This document shows positions 37,981 through 51,792 of a stretch of 64,000 nt of DNA, piece by piece. Numbering within the stretch: position 1 is the stretch's first letter; each line of letters begins with the position of its first letter. The stretch comes from Oenanthe sinensis. Lineage: Eukaryota; Streptophyta; Magnoliopsida; Apiales; Apiaceae. The notes below the pieces were generated by a model. That model made no database searches. It was not told where the DNA came from and was given only the letters and a program-made list of their open reading frames with translations. Location of the stretch: contig JAPMAC010000231.1 of the NCBI GenBank assembly GCA_028671895.1, positions 5,916,001 to 5,980,000 on the forward strand, in the 5' to 3' direction. The position numbers and the translations under genes are program-made.

Positions 37981-40900
37981 TTTCCATGTTCAAACGAGTC
38001 AAGAATGAAGCTACAAGTTGTTTTCGAATTCGAACGAGTCAAGAATTAAGCCTCAAATTGTTGTGAATTGTTTTCATGTTAAAACGAGCCAATAATGTTC
38101 CTAAAAGAATTTACAAGTTGTTTCCATGTTCAAACGAGTCATGATTGAAGTTTCAAGTTGTTTTCGAGTTCGAACGAGTCAAGAATGAAGCCTCAAATTG
38201 TTATGAATTTTTTTGATATTTAAACGAGCCAATAATGCTCCTACAAGTGTTTACAAGTTGTTTCCATGTTCAAACGAGTCAAGAATGAAGCTACATGTTG
38301 TTTCCGAGTTCAATAGAGTCAAGAATGAAGCCTCAAATTGTTATGAATTATTTTGATGTTTAAACGAGCCAATAATGTTCCTATAAGAGTTTACAAGTTA
38401 TTTCCATGTTCAAACGAGTCAGGAATGAAGCTACATGTTGTTTCCGAGTTCAAATGAGTCAAGAATGAAGCCTCAAATTGTTATGAATTGTTTTGATGTT
38501 TAAACGAGCCAATAATGTTCCTATAAGAGTTTACAAGTTATTTCCATGTTCAAACGAGTCAAGAATGAAGCTACAAGTTGTTTCCGAGTTCGAACAAGTC
38601 AAAAATGAAGCCTCAAATTGTTATGAATTATTTTAATGTTTAAACGAGCCAATAATGTTCCTATAAGAGTTTACAAGTTATTTCCATGTTCAAACGAGTC
38701 AAGAATGAAGCTACATGTTGTTTCCGAGTTCAAATGAGTCAAGAATGAAGCCTCAAATTGTTATGAATTGTTTTGATGTTTAAACGAACCAATAATGTTC
38801 CTATAAGAGTTTACAAGTTGTTTCCATGTTCAAACGAGGCAAAAATGAAGCTACAAGCTGTTTCCGAGTTCGAACGAGTCAAGAATGAAGTCTCAAATTG
38901 TAACGAATTGTTTCGATTTTTAAACGAGCCAATAATGTTTCTACAATAGTTTACAAGTTGTTTCCATATTCAAATGAGTAATGAATGAAACTACAAGTTG
39001 TTTCCGAGTTTGAAGGAGTCAAGAATGAAGCCTCAAATTGTTATGAATTGTTTTGATGTTTAAACTAGCCAATAATGTTTTTACAAGAGTTTACAAATTA
39101 TTTCCATGTTCAAACGAGTCAAGAATGAAGCTACAAGTTGTTTCCGAGTTCGAACGAGTCAAGAATTAAGCCTCAAATTGTTATGAATTGTTTTCATGTT
39201 GAAACGAGCCAATAATGTTCCGACAAGAGTTAACAAGTTGTTTCCATGTTCAAACGAGTAAAGAATGAAGCTACAAGTTGTTTCCGAGTTCGAACGATTC
39301 AAAATGAAGCCTAAAATTGTTATGAATTGTTTTGATGTTTAAATGAGCCAATAATGCTCTTAGAAGTGTTTACAAGTTGTGTCCATGTTCAAACGAGTCA
39401 AGAATGAAGCTACAAGTTGTTTCCGAGTTCAAAAGAGTCAAGAATGAAGCCTCAAATTGTTATGAATTATTTTGATGTTTAAAGGACCCAATAATGTTCC
39501 TATAAGAGTTTACAAGTTATTTCCATGTTCAAACGAGTCAAGAATGAAGCTACATGTTGTTTCCGAGTTCAAATGAGTCAAGAATGAAGCCTCAAATTGT
39601 TATTAATTGTTTTGATGTTTAAACGAACCAATAATGTTCCTATAAGAGTTTACAAGTTGTTTCCATGTTCAAACGAGGCAAGAATGAAGCTACAAGCTGT
39701 TTCCGAGTTCAAACGAGTCAAGAATGAAGTCTCAAATTGTAACGAATTGTTTCGATTTTTAAACGAGGCAATAATGTTTCTACAATAGTTTACAAGTTGT
39801 TTCCATGTTCAAACGAGTCAATAATGAAACTACAAGTTGTTTCCGAGTTCGAACGAGTCAAGAATTAAGCCTCAAATTGTTGTGAATTGTTTTCATGTTG
39901 AAACGAGCCAATAATGTTCCTAAAAGAATTTACAAGTTGTTTCCATGTTTAAACGAGTCAAGAATGAAGCTACAAGTTGTTTCCGAGTTTGAACGAGTCA
40001 AGAATGAAGTCTTAAATTGTTATGAATTGTTTTCATGTTTAAAAGAGCCAATAATGCTCTTACAAGTGTTTACAAGTTGTGTCCATGTTCAAAGGAGTCA
40101 CGATTGAAGCTTCAAGTTGTTTCCGAGTTCGAACGAGTTAAGAATTAAGCCTTAAATTGTTATGAATTGTTTTCATGTTGAAACGAGCCAATAATGTTCC
40201 CACAAGAGGTAACAAATTGTTTCCATGTTCAAACGAGTACAGAATGAAGCTACAAGTTGTTTCCGAGTTCGAACGATTCAAAATGAAGCCTCAAATTGTT
40301 ATGAATTGTTTTGATGTTTAAATGAGCCAATAATGCTCTTAGAAGTGTTTACAAGTTGTGTGCATGTTCAAACGAGTCAAGAATGAAGCTACAAGTTGTT
40401 TCCGAGTTCGAACGAGTCAAGAATGAAGCCTCAATTTTTTATGAATTGTTTTCATGTTTAAACGAGCCAATAATGCTCTAACAAGTGTTTACTAGTTGTT
40501 TCCATGTTCAAACGAGGCAAGAATGAAGCTACAAGCTGTTTCCGAGTTCGAACGAGTCAAGAATGAAGTCTCAAATTGTCACGAATTGTTTCGATTTTTA
40601 AACGAGCCAATAATGTTTCTAAAATAGTTTACAAGTTGTTTCCATGTTCAAACGAGTCAAGAATGAAACTACAAGTTGTTTCCGAGTTCGAACGAGTCAA
40701 GAATTAAGCCTCAAATTGTTATGAATTGTTTTGATGTTGAAACGAGCCAATAATGTTCGTAAAAGAATTTACAAGTTATTTCAATGTTTAAACGAGTCAA
40801 GAATGAAGCTACAAGTTGTTTCCGAGTTTGAACGAGTCAAGAATGAAGTCTTAAATTGTTATGAATTGTTTTGATGTTTAAACGAGCCAATAATGCTCCT

Positions 40901-43671
40901 ACAAGTGTTTACAAGTTGTGTCCATGTTCAAAGGAGTCATGATTGAAGCTTCAAGTTGTTTCCGAGTTCGAACGAGTTAAGAATTAAGCCTTAAATTGTT
41001 ATGAATTGTTTACATATTGAAACGAGCCAATAATGTTCCCACAAGAGTTAACAAATTGTTTCCATGTTCAAACGAGTAAAGAATGAAGCTACAAGTTATT
41101 TCCGAGTTCGAACGATTCAAAATGAAGCCTCAAATTGTTATGAATTGTTTTGATGTTTAAATGAGCCAATAATGCTCTTAGAAGTGTTTACAAGTTGTGT
41201 CCATGTTCAAACGAGTCAAGAATGTAGCTACAAGTTGTTTCCGAGTTCGAACGAGTCAAGAATGAAGCCTCATTTTTTATGAATTGTTTTCATGTTTAAA
41301 CGAGCCAATAATGCTCCAACAAGTGTTTACTAGTTGTTTCCATGTTCAAACGAGGCAAGAATGAAGCTACATGCTGTTTCCGAGTTCGAATGAGTCAAGA
41401 ATGAAGTCTCAAATTGTTACGAATTGTTTTGATTTTTAAACGAGCCTATAATGTTTCTACAATAGTTTACAAGTTGTTTCCATGTTCAAACGAGTCAAGA
41501 ATGATTCTACAAGTTGTTTCCGAGTTCGAACGAGTCAAGAATTAAGCCTCAAATTGTTATGAATTGTTTTCATGTTGAAACGAGCCAATAATGTTCGTAA
41601 AAGAATTTACAAGTTATTTCCATGTTCAAACGAGTCAAGAATGAAGCTACAAGTTGTTTTCGAATTCGAACGAGTCAAGAATTAAGCCTCAAATTGTTGT
41701 GAATTGTTTTCATGTTGAAACGAGCCAATAATGTTCCTAAAAGAATTTACAAGTTGTTTCCATGTTCAAACGAGTCATGATTGAAGTTTCAAGTTGTGTC
41801 CGAGTTCGAACGAGTCAAGAATGAAGCCTCAAATTGTTATGAATTTTTTTGATATTTAAACGAGCCAATAATGCTCCTACAAGTGTTTACAAGTTGTTTC
41901 CATGTTCAAACGAGTCAAGAATGAAGCTACATGTTGTTTCCGAGTTCAATAGAGTCAAGAATGAAGCCTCAAATTGTTATGAATTATTTTGATGTTTAAA
42001 CAAGCCAATAATGTTCCTATAAGAGTTTACAAGTTATTTCCATGTTCAAACGAGTCAAGAATGAAGCTACATGTTGTTTCCGAGTTCAAATGAGTCAAGA
42101 ATGAAGCCTCAAATTGTTATGAATTGTTTTGATGTTTAAACGAGCCAATAATGTTCCTATAACAGTTTACAAGTTATTTCCATGTTCAAACGAGTCAAGA
42201 ATGAAGCTACAAGTTGTTTCCGAGTTCGAACGAGTCAAAAATGAAGCCTCAAATTGTTATGAATTATTTTAATGTTTAAACGAGCCAATAATGTTCCTAT
42301 AAGAGTTTACAAGTTATTTCCATGTTCAAACGAGTCAAGAATGAAGCTACATGTTCTTTCCGAGTTCAATTGAGTCAAGAATGAAGCCTCAAATTGTTAT
42401 GAATTGTTTTGATGTTTAAACGAACCAATAATGTTCCTATAAGAGTTTACAAGTTGTTTCCATGTTCAAACGAGGCAAAAATGAAGCTACAAGCTGTTTC
42501 CGAGTTCGAACGAGTCAAGAATGAAGTCTCAAATTGTAACGAATTGTTTCGATTTTTAAACGAGCCAATAATGTTTCTACAATAGTTTACAAGTTGTTTC
42601 CATATTCAAATGAGTAATGAATGAAACTACAAGTTGTTTCCGAGTTTGAAGGAGTCAAGAATGAAGCCTCAAATTGTTATGAATTGTTTTGATGTTTAAA
42701 CTAGCCAATAATGTTTTTACAAGAGTTTACAAATTGTTTCCATGTTCAAACGAGTCAAGAATGAAGCTACAAGTTGTTTCCGAGTTCGAACGAGTCAAGA
42801 ATTAAGCCTCAAATTGTTATGAATTGTTTTCATGTTGAAACGAGCCAATAATGTTCCGACAAGAGTTAACAAGTTGTTTCCATGTTCAAACGAGTAAAGA
42901 ATGAAGCTACAAGTTGTTTCCGAGTTCAAACGATTCAAAATGAAGCCTAAAATTGTTATGAATTGTTTTGGTGTTTAAATGAACCAATAATGCTCTTAGA
43001 AGTGTTTACAAGTTGTGTCCATGTTCAAACGAGTCAAGAATGAAGCTACAAGTTGTTTCCGAGTTCAAAAGAGTCAAGAATGAAGCCTCAAATTGTTATG
43101 AATTATTTTGATGTTTAAAGGACCCAATAATGTTCCTATAAGTGTTTACAAGTTATTTCCATGTTCAAACGAGCCAAGAATGAAGCTACATGTTGTTTCC
43201 GAGTTCAAATGAGTCAAGAATGAAGCCTCAAATTGTTATTAATTGTTTTGATGTTTAAACGAACCAATAACGTTCCTATAAGAGTTTACAAGTTGTTTCC
43301 ATGTTCAAACGAGGCAAGAATGAAGCTACAAGCTGTTTCCGAGTTCGAACGAGTCAAGAATGAAGTCTCAAATTGTAACGAATTGTTTCGATTTTTAAAC
43401 GAGGCAATAATGTTTCTACAATAGTTTACAAGTTGTTTCCATGTTCAAACGAGTCAAGAATGAAACTACAAGTTGTTTCCGAGTTCGAACGAGTCAAGAA
43501 TTAAGCCTCAAATTGTTGTGAATTGTTTTCATGTTGAAACGAGCCAATAATGTTCCTAAAAGAATTTACAAGTTGTTTCCATGTTTAAACGAGTCAAGAA
43601 TGAAGCTACAAGTTGTTTCCGAGTATGAACGAGTCAAGAATGAAGTCTTAAATTGTTATGAATTGTTTTGA
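36400..43671 (+). repeat. 3636-bp tandem duplication (26-mer)
   Basis: Copies run about 36400-40035 and 40036-43671. Landmarks 3636 bp apart include AGGTAACAAATTG at 36571 and 40207, CAATGTTT at 37146 and 40782, CGAGCCTATAATG at 37805 and 41441, and the TTATTAATTG monomer near 39599 and 43235. The length is 26 monomers minus four bases. This is the largest block copied intact in the window. Differences between copies are sparse single bases. Confidence 0.92.
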
Positions 43672-45000
43672 TGTTTAAATGAGCCAATAATGCTCCTACA
43701 AGTGTTTACAAGTTGTGTCCATGTTCAAACGAGTCATGATTGAAGCTTCAAATTGTTTCGAAGTTCGAACGAGTCAAGAATGAAGCCTCAAATTGTTATG
43801 ATTTTTTTTGATATTTAAACGAGCCAATAATGCTCCTACAAGTGTTTACAAGTTGTTTCCATGTTCAAACGAGTCAAGAATGAAGCTACAAATTTTTTCC
43901 GAGTTTGAACGATTCAAGAATGAAGTCTCAAATTGTTATGAATTGTTTTGATGTTTAAATGAGCCAATAATTCTCTTACATGTGTTTACAAGTTGTTTCC
44001 ATGTTCAAACGAGGCAAGAATGAAGCTACAAGCTGTTTCCGAGTTCGAACGAGTCAAGAATGAAGTCTCAAATTGTAACGAATTGTTTCGATTTTTAAAC
44101 GAGGCAATAATGTTTCTACAATAGTTTACAAGTTGTTTCCATGTTCAAACGAGTCAAGAATGAAGCTACAAGTTGTTTCCGAGTTCGAACGAGTCAAGAA
44201 TTAAGCCTCAAATTGTTATGAATTGTTTTCATGTTGAAACGAGCCAATAATGTTCCTATAAGAGTTTACAAGTTATTTCCATGTTCAAACGAGTCAAGAA
44301 TGAAGCTACAATTTGTTTCCGAGTTCGAACGAGTCAAGAATTAAGTCTCAAATTGTTGTGAATTGTTTTCATGTTGAAACGAGCCAATAATGTTCCTAAA
44401 AGAATTTACAAGTTGTTTCCATGTTTAAACGAGTCAAGAATGAAGCTACAAGTTGTTTCCGAGTTTGAACGAGTCAAGAATGAAGTCTTAAATTGTTATG
44501 AATTGTTTTGATGTTTAAACGAGCCAATAATGCTCCTACAAGTGTTTACAAGTTGTGTCCATGTTCAAACGAGTCATGATTGAAGCTTCAAGTTGTTTCG
44601 AAGTTCGAACGAGTCAAGAATGAAGCCTCAAATTGTTATGATTTTTTTTGATATTTAAACGAGCCAATAATGCTCCTACAAGTGTTTACAAGTTGTTTCC
44701 ATGTTCAAACGAGTCAAGAATGAAGCTACAAATTTTTTCCGAGTTCGAACGATTCAAGAACGAAGTCTCAAATTGATATGAATTGTTTTGATGGTTAAAT
44801 GAGTCAATAATTCTCTTACATGTGTTTATAAGTTGTGTCCATGTTCAAACGAGTCAAGAATGAAGCTACATGTTGTTTTCGAGTTCAAAAGAGTCAAGAA
44901 TGAAGTCTCAAATTGTTATGAATTGTTTTGATGTTTAAACGAGCCAATAATGTTCCTATAAGAGTTTACAAGTTGTTTCCATGTTCAAACGAGTCAAGAA
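43500..45000 (+). repeat. 840-bp tandem duplication (6-mer)
   Basis: The rare TTTCGAAGTTCG form of box B is at 43756 and 44596, exactly 840 bp apart. It is followed each time by a box C with a long T run and GATATTTAAACG. Flanking monomers match in order from about 43.54 to 44.98 kb. The right copy has extra changes, such as GATGGTTAAATGAG near 44.79 kb. Confidence 0.82.
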
Positions 45001-46049
45001 TGAAGCTACAAGTTGTTTCCGAGTTCGAACGAGTCAAAAATGAAGCCTCAAATTGTTATGAATTATTTTAATATTTAAATGAGCCAATAATGTTCCTATA
45101 AGAGTTTACAAGTTATTTCCATGTTCGAACGAGTCAAGAATGAAGCTACATGTTGTTTCCGAGTTCAAATGAGTCAAGAATGAAGCCTCAAATTGTTATG
45201 AATTGTTTTGATGTTTAAACGAACCAATAATGTTCCTATAAGAGTTTACAAGTTGTTTCCATGTTCAAACGTGGCAAGAATGAAGCTTCAAGCTGTTTCC
45301 GAGTTCGAACGAGTCAAGAATGAAGCCTCAATTTTTTATGAATTGTTTTCATGTTTAAACGAGCCAATAATGCACCAACAAGTGTTTACTAGTTGTTTCC
45401 ATGTTCAAACGAGGCAAGAATGAAGCTACAAGCTGTTTCCGAGTTCGAACGAGTTAAGAATGAAGCCTCAATTTTTTATGAATTGTTTTCATGTTTAAAC
45501 GAGCCAATAATGTTTCTACAATAGTTTACAAGTTGTTTCCATATTCAAATGAGTAATGAATGAAACTACAAGTTGTTTCCGAGTTTGAACGAGTCAAGAA
45601 TGAAGCCTCAAATTGTTATGAATTGTTTTGATGTTTAAACGAACCAATAATGTTCCTATAAGAGTTTACAAGTTGTTTCCATGTTCAAACGAGGCAAGAA
45701 TGAAGCTACAAGCTGTTTCCGAGTTCAAACGAGTCAAGAATGAAGTCTCAAATTGTAACGAATTGTTTCGATTTTTAAACGAGCTAATAATGTTTCTACA
45801 ATAGTTTACAAGTTGTTTCCATATTCAAATGAGTAATGAATGAAACTACAAGTTGTTTCCGAGTTTGATCGAGTCAAGAATGAAGCCTCAAATTGTTATG
45901 AATTGTTTTGATGTTTAAACTAGCCAATAATGTTTTTACAAGAGTTTACAAATTGTTTCCATGTTCAAACGACTCAAGAATGAAGCTACAAGTTGTTTCC
46001 GAGTTCGAACGAGTCAAGAATTAAGCCTTAAATTGTTATGAATTGTTTT
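45001..46049 (+). repeat. Mixed monomers
   Basis: About seven monomers show no clean higher-order period. Two neighbouring copies of the TCAATTTTTTATG box C are at about 45.33 and 45.47 kb, so a single monomer has been repeated. The run ends with the CAATAG, GTAATGAATG, AAACTAGCC order that is also seen before other blocks. Confidence 0.8.
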
Positions 46050-48250
46050 CATGTTGAAACGAGCCAATAAAGTTCCCACAAGAGTTAACAAGTTGTTTCC
46101 ATGTTCAAACGAGTAAAGAATGAAGCTACAAGTTGTTTCCGAGTTTGAACGAGTCAAGAATGAAGTCTTAAATTGTTATGAATTGTTTTGATGTTTAAAC
46201 GAGCCAATAATGTTCCCACAAGAGTTAACAAGTTGTTTCCATGTTCAAACGAGTCAAGAATGAAGCTACAAGTTATTTCCGAGTTCGAACGAGTCAAAAT
46301 GAAGCCTCAAATTGTTATGAATTGTTGTCATGTTGAAACGAGCCAATAATGTTCCCACAAGAGTTAAGAAATTGTTTCCATGTTCAAACGAGTAAAGAAT
46401 GAAGCTACATGTTGTTTCCTAGTTCGAACGATTCAAAATGAAGCCTCAAATTGTTATGAATTGTTTTGATGTTTAAATGAGCCAATAATGCTCTTAGAAG
46501 TGTTTACAAGTTGTGTCAATGTTCAAACGAGTCAAGAATGAAGCTACATGTTGTTTTCGAGTTCAAAAGAGTCAAGAATGAAGTCTCAAATTGTTATGAA
46601 TTGTTTTGATGTTTAAACGAGCCAATAATGTTCCTATAAGAGTTTGCAAGTTGTTTCCATGTTCTAACGAGGCAAGAATGAAGCTACAAGCTGTTTCCGA
46701 GTTCGAACGAGTCAAGAACGAAGTCTCAAATTGTAACGAATTGTTTCGATTTTTAAACGAGCTAATAATGTTTCTATAATAGTTTACAAGTTGTTTCCAT
46801 ATTCAAATGAGTAATGAATGAAACTACAAGTTGTTTCCGAGTTTGAACGAGTCAAGAATGAAGCCTCAAATTGTTATGAATTGTTTTGATGTTTAAACTA
46901 GCCAATAATGTTTTTACAAGAGTTTACAAATTGTTTCCATGTTCAAACGAGTCAAGAATGAAGCTACAAGTTGTTTCCGAGTTCGAACGAGTCAAGAATT
47001 AAGCCTCAAATTGTTATGAATTGTTTTCATGTTGAAACGAGCCAATAATGTTCCCACAAGAGTTAACAAGTTGTTTCCATGTTCAAACGAGTAAAGAATG
47101 AAGCTACAAGTTGTTTCCGAGTTTGAACGAGTCAAGAATGAAGTCTTAAATTGTTATGAATTGTTTTGATGTTTAACGAGCCAATAATGTTCCCACAAGA
47201 GTTAACAAGTTGTTTCCATGTTCAAACGAGTCAAGAATGAAGCTACAAGTTGTTTCCGAGTTCGAACGAGTCAAAATGAAGCCTCAAATTGTTATGAATT
47301 GTTTTCATGTTGAAACGAGCCAATAATGTTCCCACAAGAGTTAACAAATTGTTTCCATGTTCAAACGAGTAAAGAATGAAGCTACATGTTGTTTCCTAGT
47401 TCGAACGATTCAAAATGAAGCCTCAAATTGTTATGAATTGTTTTGATGTTTAAATGAGCCAATAATGCTCTTAGAAGTGCTTACAAGTTGTGTCCATGTT
47501 CAAACGAGTCAAGAATGAAGCTACATGTTGTTTTCGAGTTCAAAAGAGTCAAGAATGAAGTCTCAAATTGTTATGAATTGTTTTGATGTTTAAACGAGCC
47601 AATAATGTTCCTATAAGAGTTTACAAGTTGTTTCCATGTTCAAACGAGTCAAGAATGAAGCTACAAGTTATTTCCGAGTTCGAACGAGTCAAGAATTAAG
47701 CCTTAAATTGTTATGAATTGTTTTCATGTTGAAACGAGCCAATAATGTTCCCACAAGAGTTAACAAGTTGTTTCCATGTTCAAACGAGTAAAGAATGAAG
47801 CTAGAAGTTGTTTCCGAGTTTGAACGAGTCAAGAATGAAGTCTTAAATTGTTATGAATTGTTTTGATGTTTAACGAGCCAATAATGTTCCCACAAGAGTT
47901 AACAAGTTATTTCCATGTTCAAACGAGTCAAGAATGAAGCTACAAGTTGTTTCCAAGTTCGAACGAGTCAAAATGAAGCCTCAAATTGCTATGAATTGTT
48001 TTCATGTTGAAACGAGCCAATAATGTTCCCACAAGAGTTAACAAATTGTTTCCATGTTCAAACGAGTAAAGAATGAAGCTACATGTTGTTTCCTAGTTCG
48101 AACGATTCAAAATGAAGACTCAAATTGTTATGAATTGTTTTGATGTTTAAATGAGCGAATAATGCTCTTAGAAGTGCTTACAAGTTGTGTCCATGTTTAA
48201 ACGAGTCAAGAATGAAGCTACATGTTGTTTTCGAGTTCAAAAGAGTCAAG
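46050..48250 (+). repeat. 978/697-bp higher-order repeat (7-mer then 5-mer)
   Basis: TTTCCTAGTTCG, a rare box-B form, is at 46414, 47392 and 48089, giving spacings of 978 (7-mer) and 697 (5-mer). A one-base loss in the box-C core (GTTTAACGAG) occurs near 47171 and 47868 but not in the first copy, where it reads GTTTAAAC near 46193. The 7-mer and 5-mer spacings differ by two monomers. Confidence 0.85.
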
Positions 48251-49020
48251 AATGAAGTCTCAAATTGTTATGAATTGTTTTGATGTTTAAACGAGCCAAT
48301 AGTGTTCCTATAAGAGTTTACAAGTTGTTTCCATGTTCAAACGAGTCAGGAATGAAGCTACAAGTTGTTTCCGAGTTCGAACGAGTCAAAAATGAAGCCT
48401 CAAATTGTTATGAATTATTTTAATGTTTAAACGAGCCAATAATGTTCCTATAAGAGTTTACAAGTTATTTCCATGTTCAAACGAGTCAAGAATGAAGCTA
48501 CATGTTGTTTCTGAGTTCAAATGAGTCAAGAATGAAGCCTCAAATTGTTATGAATTGTTTTGATGTTTAAACGAACCAATAATGTTCCTATAAGAGTTTA
48601 CAAGTTGTTTCCATGTTCAAACGAGGCAAGAATGAAGCTTCAAGCTGTTTCCGAGTTCGAACGAGTCAAGAATGAAGTCTCAAATTGTAACGAATTGTTT
48701 CGATTTTTAAACGAGCCAATAATGTTTCTACAATAGTTTACAAGTTGTTTCCATATTCAAATGAGTAATGAATGAAACTACAAGTTGTTTCCGAGTTTGA
48801 ACGAGTCAAGAATGAAGCCTCAAATTGTTATGAATTGTTTTGATGTTTAAACTAGCCAATAATGTTTTTACAAGAGTTTACAAATTGTTTCCATGTTCAA
48901 ACGAGTCAAGAATTAAGCTACAAGTTGTTTCCAAGTTCGAACGTGTCAAGAATTAAGCCTTAAATTGTTATGAATTGTTTTCATGTTGAAACGAGCCAAT
49001 AATGTTCCCACAAGAGTTAA
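48251..49020 (+). repeat. Mixed monomers related to the start of the 1.8-kb array
   Basis: The stretch contains the monomer order found at 50.05-50.75 kb, offset by 1680 bp (twelve monomers). One landmark is the TTCCAAGTTCGAACGTG box B near 48929 and 50609. It looks like an early, more diverged relative of the 1802-bp unit to its right. Confidence 0.75.
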
Positions 49021-49860
49021 CAAGTTGTTTCCATGTTCAAACGAGTAAAGAATGAACCTACAAGTTGTTTCCGAGTTCGAACGAGTCAAGAATGAAGCGT
49101 CAAATTGTTAAGAATTATTTTGATGTTTAAACGAGCCAATAATGTTCCTATAAGAGTTTACAAGTTATTTCCATGTTCAAACGAGTCAAGAATGAAACTA
49201 CATGTTGTTTCCGAGTTCAAATGAGTCAAGAATGAAGCCTCAAATTGTTATGAATTGTTTTGATGTTTAAACGAACCAATACTGTTCCTATAAGAGTTTA
49301 CAAGTTGTTTCCATGTTCAAACGAGGCAAGAATGAAGCTACAAGCTGTTTCCGAGTTCGAACGAGTCAAGAATGAAGTCTCAAATTGTAACGTATTGTTT
49401 CGATTTTTAAACGAGCCAATAATGTTTCTACAATAGTTTACAAGTTGTTTCCATGTTCAAACGAGTAAAGAATGAACCTACAAGTTGTTTCCGAGTTCGA
49501 ACGAGTCAAGAATGAAGCGTCAAATTGTTAAGAATTATTTTGATGTTTAAACGAGCCAATAATGTTCCTATAAGAGTTTACAAGTTATTTCCATGTTCAA
49601 ACGAGTCAAGAATGAAACTACATGTTGTTTCCGAGTTCCAATGAGTCAAGAATGAAGCCTCAAATTGTTATGAATTGTTTTGATGTTTAAACGAACCAAT
49701 ACTGTTCCTATAAGAGTTTACAAGTTGTTTCCATGTTCAAACGAGGCAAGAATGAAGCTACAAGCTGTTTCCGAGTTCGAACGAGTCAAGAATGAAGTCT
49801 CAAATTGTAACGTATTGTTTCGATTTTTAAACGAGCCAATAATGTTTCTACAATAGTTTA
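49021..49860 (+). repeat. 420-bp trimer duplication, one mismatch
   Basis: Copies are 49021-49440 and 49441-49860. Reading them against each other I find a single difference, TTCAAATG against TTCCAATG near 49219/49639. Both share the rare GCGTCAAATTGTTAAG and AACGTATTG variants. The near identity makes this the most recent duplication I can see. Confidence 0.93.
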
Positions 49861-51486
49861 CAAGTTGTTTCCATGTTCAAACGAGTCAAGAATGAAGCTA
49901 CAAGTTATTTCCGAGTTCGAACGAGTCAAGAATTAAGCCTCAAATTGTTATGAATTGTTTTCATGTTGAAACGAGCCAATAATGTTCCTAAAAGAATTTA
50001 CAAGTTGTTTCCAGGTTCAAACGAGTCAAGAATGAAGCTACAAGTTGTTTCCGAGTTCGAACGAGTCAAGAATGAAGCCTCAAATTGTTATGAATTATTT
50101 TGATGTTTAAACGAGCCAATAATGTTCCTATAAGAGTTTACAAGTTATTTCCATGTTCAAACGAGTCAAGAATGAAGCTACATGTTGTTTCCGAGTTCGA
50201 ACGAGTCAAGAATGAAGCCTCAAATTGTTATGAATTGTTTTGATGTTTAAATGAACCAATAATGTTCCTATAAGAGTTTACAAGTTGTTTCCATGTTCAA
50301 ACGAGGCAAGAATGAAGCTACAAGCTGTTTCCGAGTTCGAACGAGTCAAGAATGAAGTCTCAAATTGTAACGAATTGTTTCAATTTTTAAACGAGCCAAT
50401 AATGTTTCTACAATAGTTTACAAGTTGTTTCCATATTCAAACGAGTAATGAATGAAACTACAAGTTGTTTCCGAGTTTGAACGAGTCAAGAATGAAGCCT
50501 CAAATTGTTATGAATTGTTTTGATGTTTAAACTAGCCAATAATGTTTTTACAAGAGTTTACAAATTGTTTCCATGTTCAAACGAGTCAAGAATTAAGCTA
50601 TAAGTTGTTTCCAAGTTCGAACGTGTCAAGAATTAAGCCTTAAATTGTTATGAATTGTTTTCATGTTGAAACGAGCCAATAATGTTCCCACAAGAGTTAA
50701 CAAGTTGTTGCCATGTTCAAACGAGTAAAGAATGAGGCTACAAGTTGTTTCCGAGTTCGAACGATTCAAAATGAACCCTCAAATTGTTATGAATTGTTTT
50801 GATGTTTAAATGAGCCAATAATGCTCTTAGAAGTGTTTACAAGTTGTGTCCATGTTCAAACGAGTCAAGAATGAAGCTACAAGTTGTTTCCGAGTTCGAA
50901 CAAGTCAAGAATGAAGCCTCAATTTTTTATGAATTGTTTTCATGTTTAAACGAGCCAATAATGCTCCAACAAGTGTTTACTAGTTGTTTCCATGTTCAAA
51001 CGGGGCAAGAATGAAGCTACAAGCTGTTTCCGAGTTCGAACGAGTCAAGAATGAAGTCTCAAATTGTAACGTATTGTTTCGATTTTTAAACGAGCCAATA
51101 ATGTTTCTACAATAGTTTACAAGTTGTTTCCATGTTCAAACGAGTCAAGAATGAAGCTACAAGTTATTTCCGAGTTCGAACGAGTCAAGAATTAAGCCTC
51201 AAATTGTTATGAATTGTTTTCATGTTGAAACGAGCTAATAATGTTCCTAAAAGAATTTACAAGTTGTTTCCATGTTTAAACGAGTCAAGTATGAAGCTAA
51301 AAGTTGTTTCCGAGTTTGAACGAGTCAAGAATGAAGTCTTAAATTGTAATGAATTGTTTTGATGTTTAAACGAGCCAATAATGCTCCTACAAGTGTTTAC
51401 AAGTTGTGTCCATGTTCAAACGAGTCATGATTGAAGCTTCAAGTTGTTTCCGAGTTCGAACGAGTCAAGAATGAAGCCTCAAATTG

Positions 51487-51500
51487 TTATGAAAACGAGC
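51487..51500 (+). repeat. 15-bp box-C deletion junction
   Basis: TTATGAAAACGAGCC replaces a longer form that has a T run and GATATTTAAACG between TATGAA and AACGAG. The junction is present near 51491, 53293, 55095 and 58714. The full-length form is kept near 56897 and 59817. Deleted and undeleted units are therefore interleaved within one array. Confidence 0.85.
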
Positions 51501-51787
51501 CAATAATGCTCCTACAAGTGTTTACAAGTGGTTTCCATGTTCAAACGAGTCAAGAATGAAGCTACAAATTTTTTCCGAGTTCGAACGATTCAAGAATGAA
51601 GTCTCAAATTGTTATGAATTGTTTTGATGTTTAAATGAGCCAATAATTCTCTTACATGTGTTTACAAGTTGTGTCCATGTTCAAACGAGTCAAGAATGAA
51701 GCTACATGTTGTTTCCGAGTTCAAAAGAGTCAAGAATGAAGTCTCAAATTGCTATGAATTGTTTTGATGTTTAAACGAGCCAATAAT

Positions 51788-51792
51788 AGGAA
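51788..51792 (+). repeat. Five-base micro-inversion marking the 1.8-kb unit
   Basis: The normal box C reads AATAATGTTCCTATAAGAG. Here it reads AATAATAGGAATAAGAG. TTCCT has become its reverse complement AGGAA, with one base lost on each side, giving a net loss of 2 bp. The same form is at 53590, 55392, 57209, 59011 and 60129, and I see it nowhere else in the window. Confidence 0.88.
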
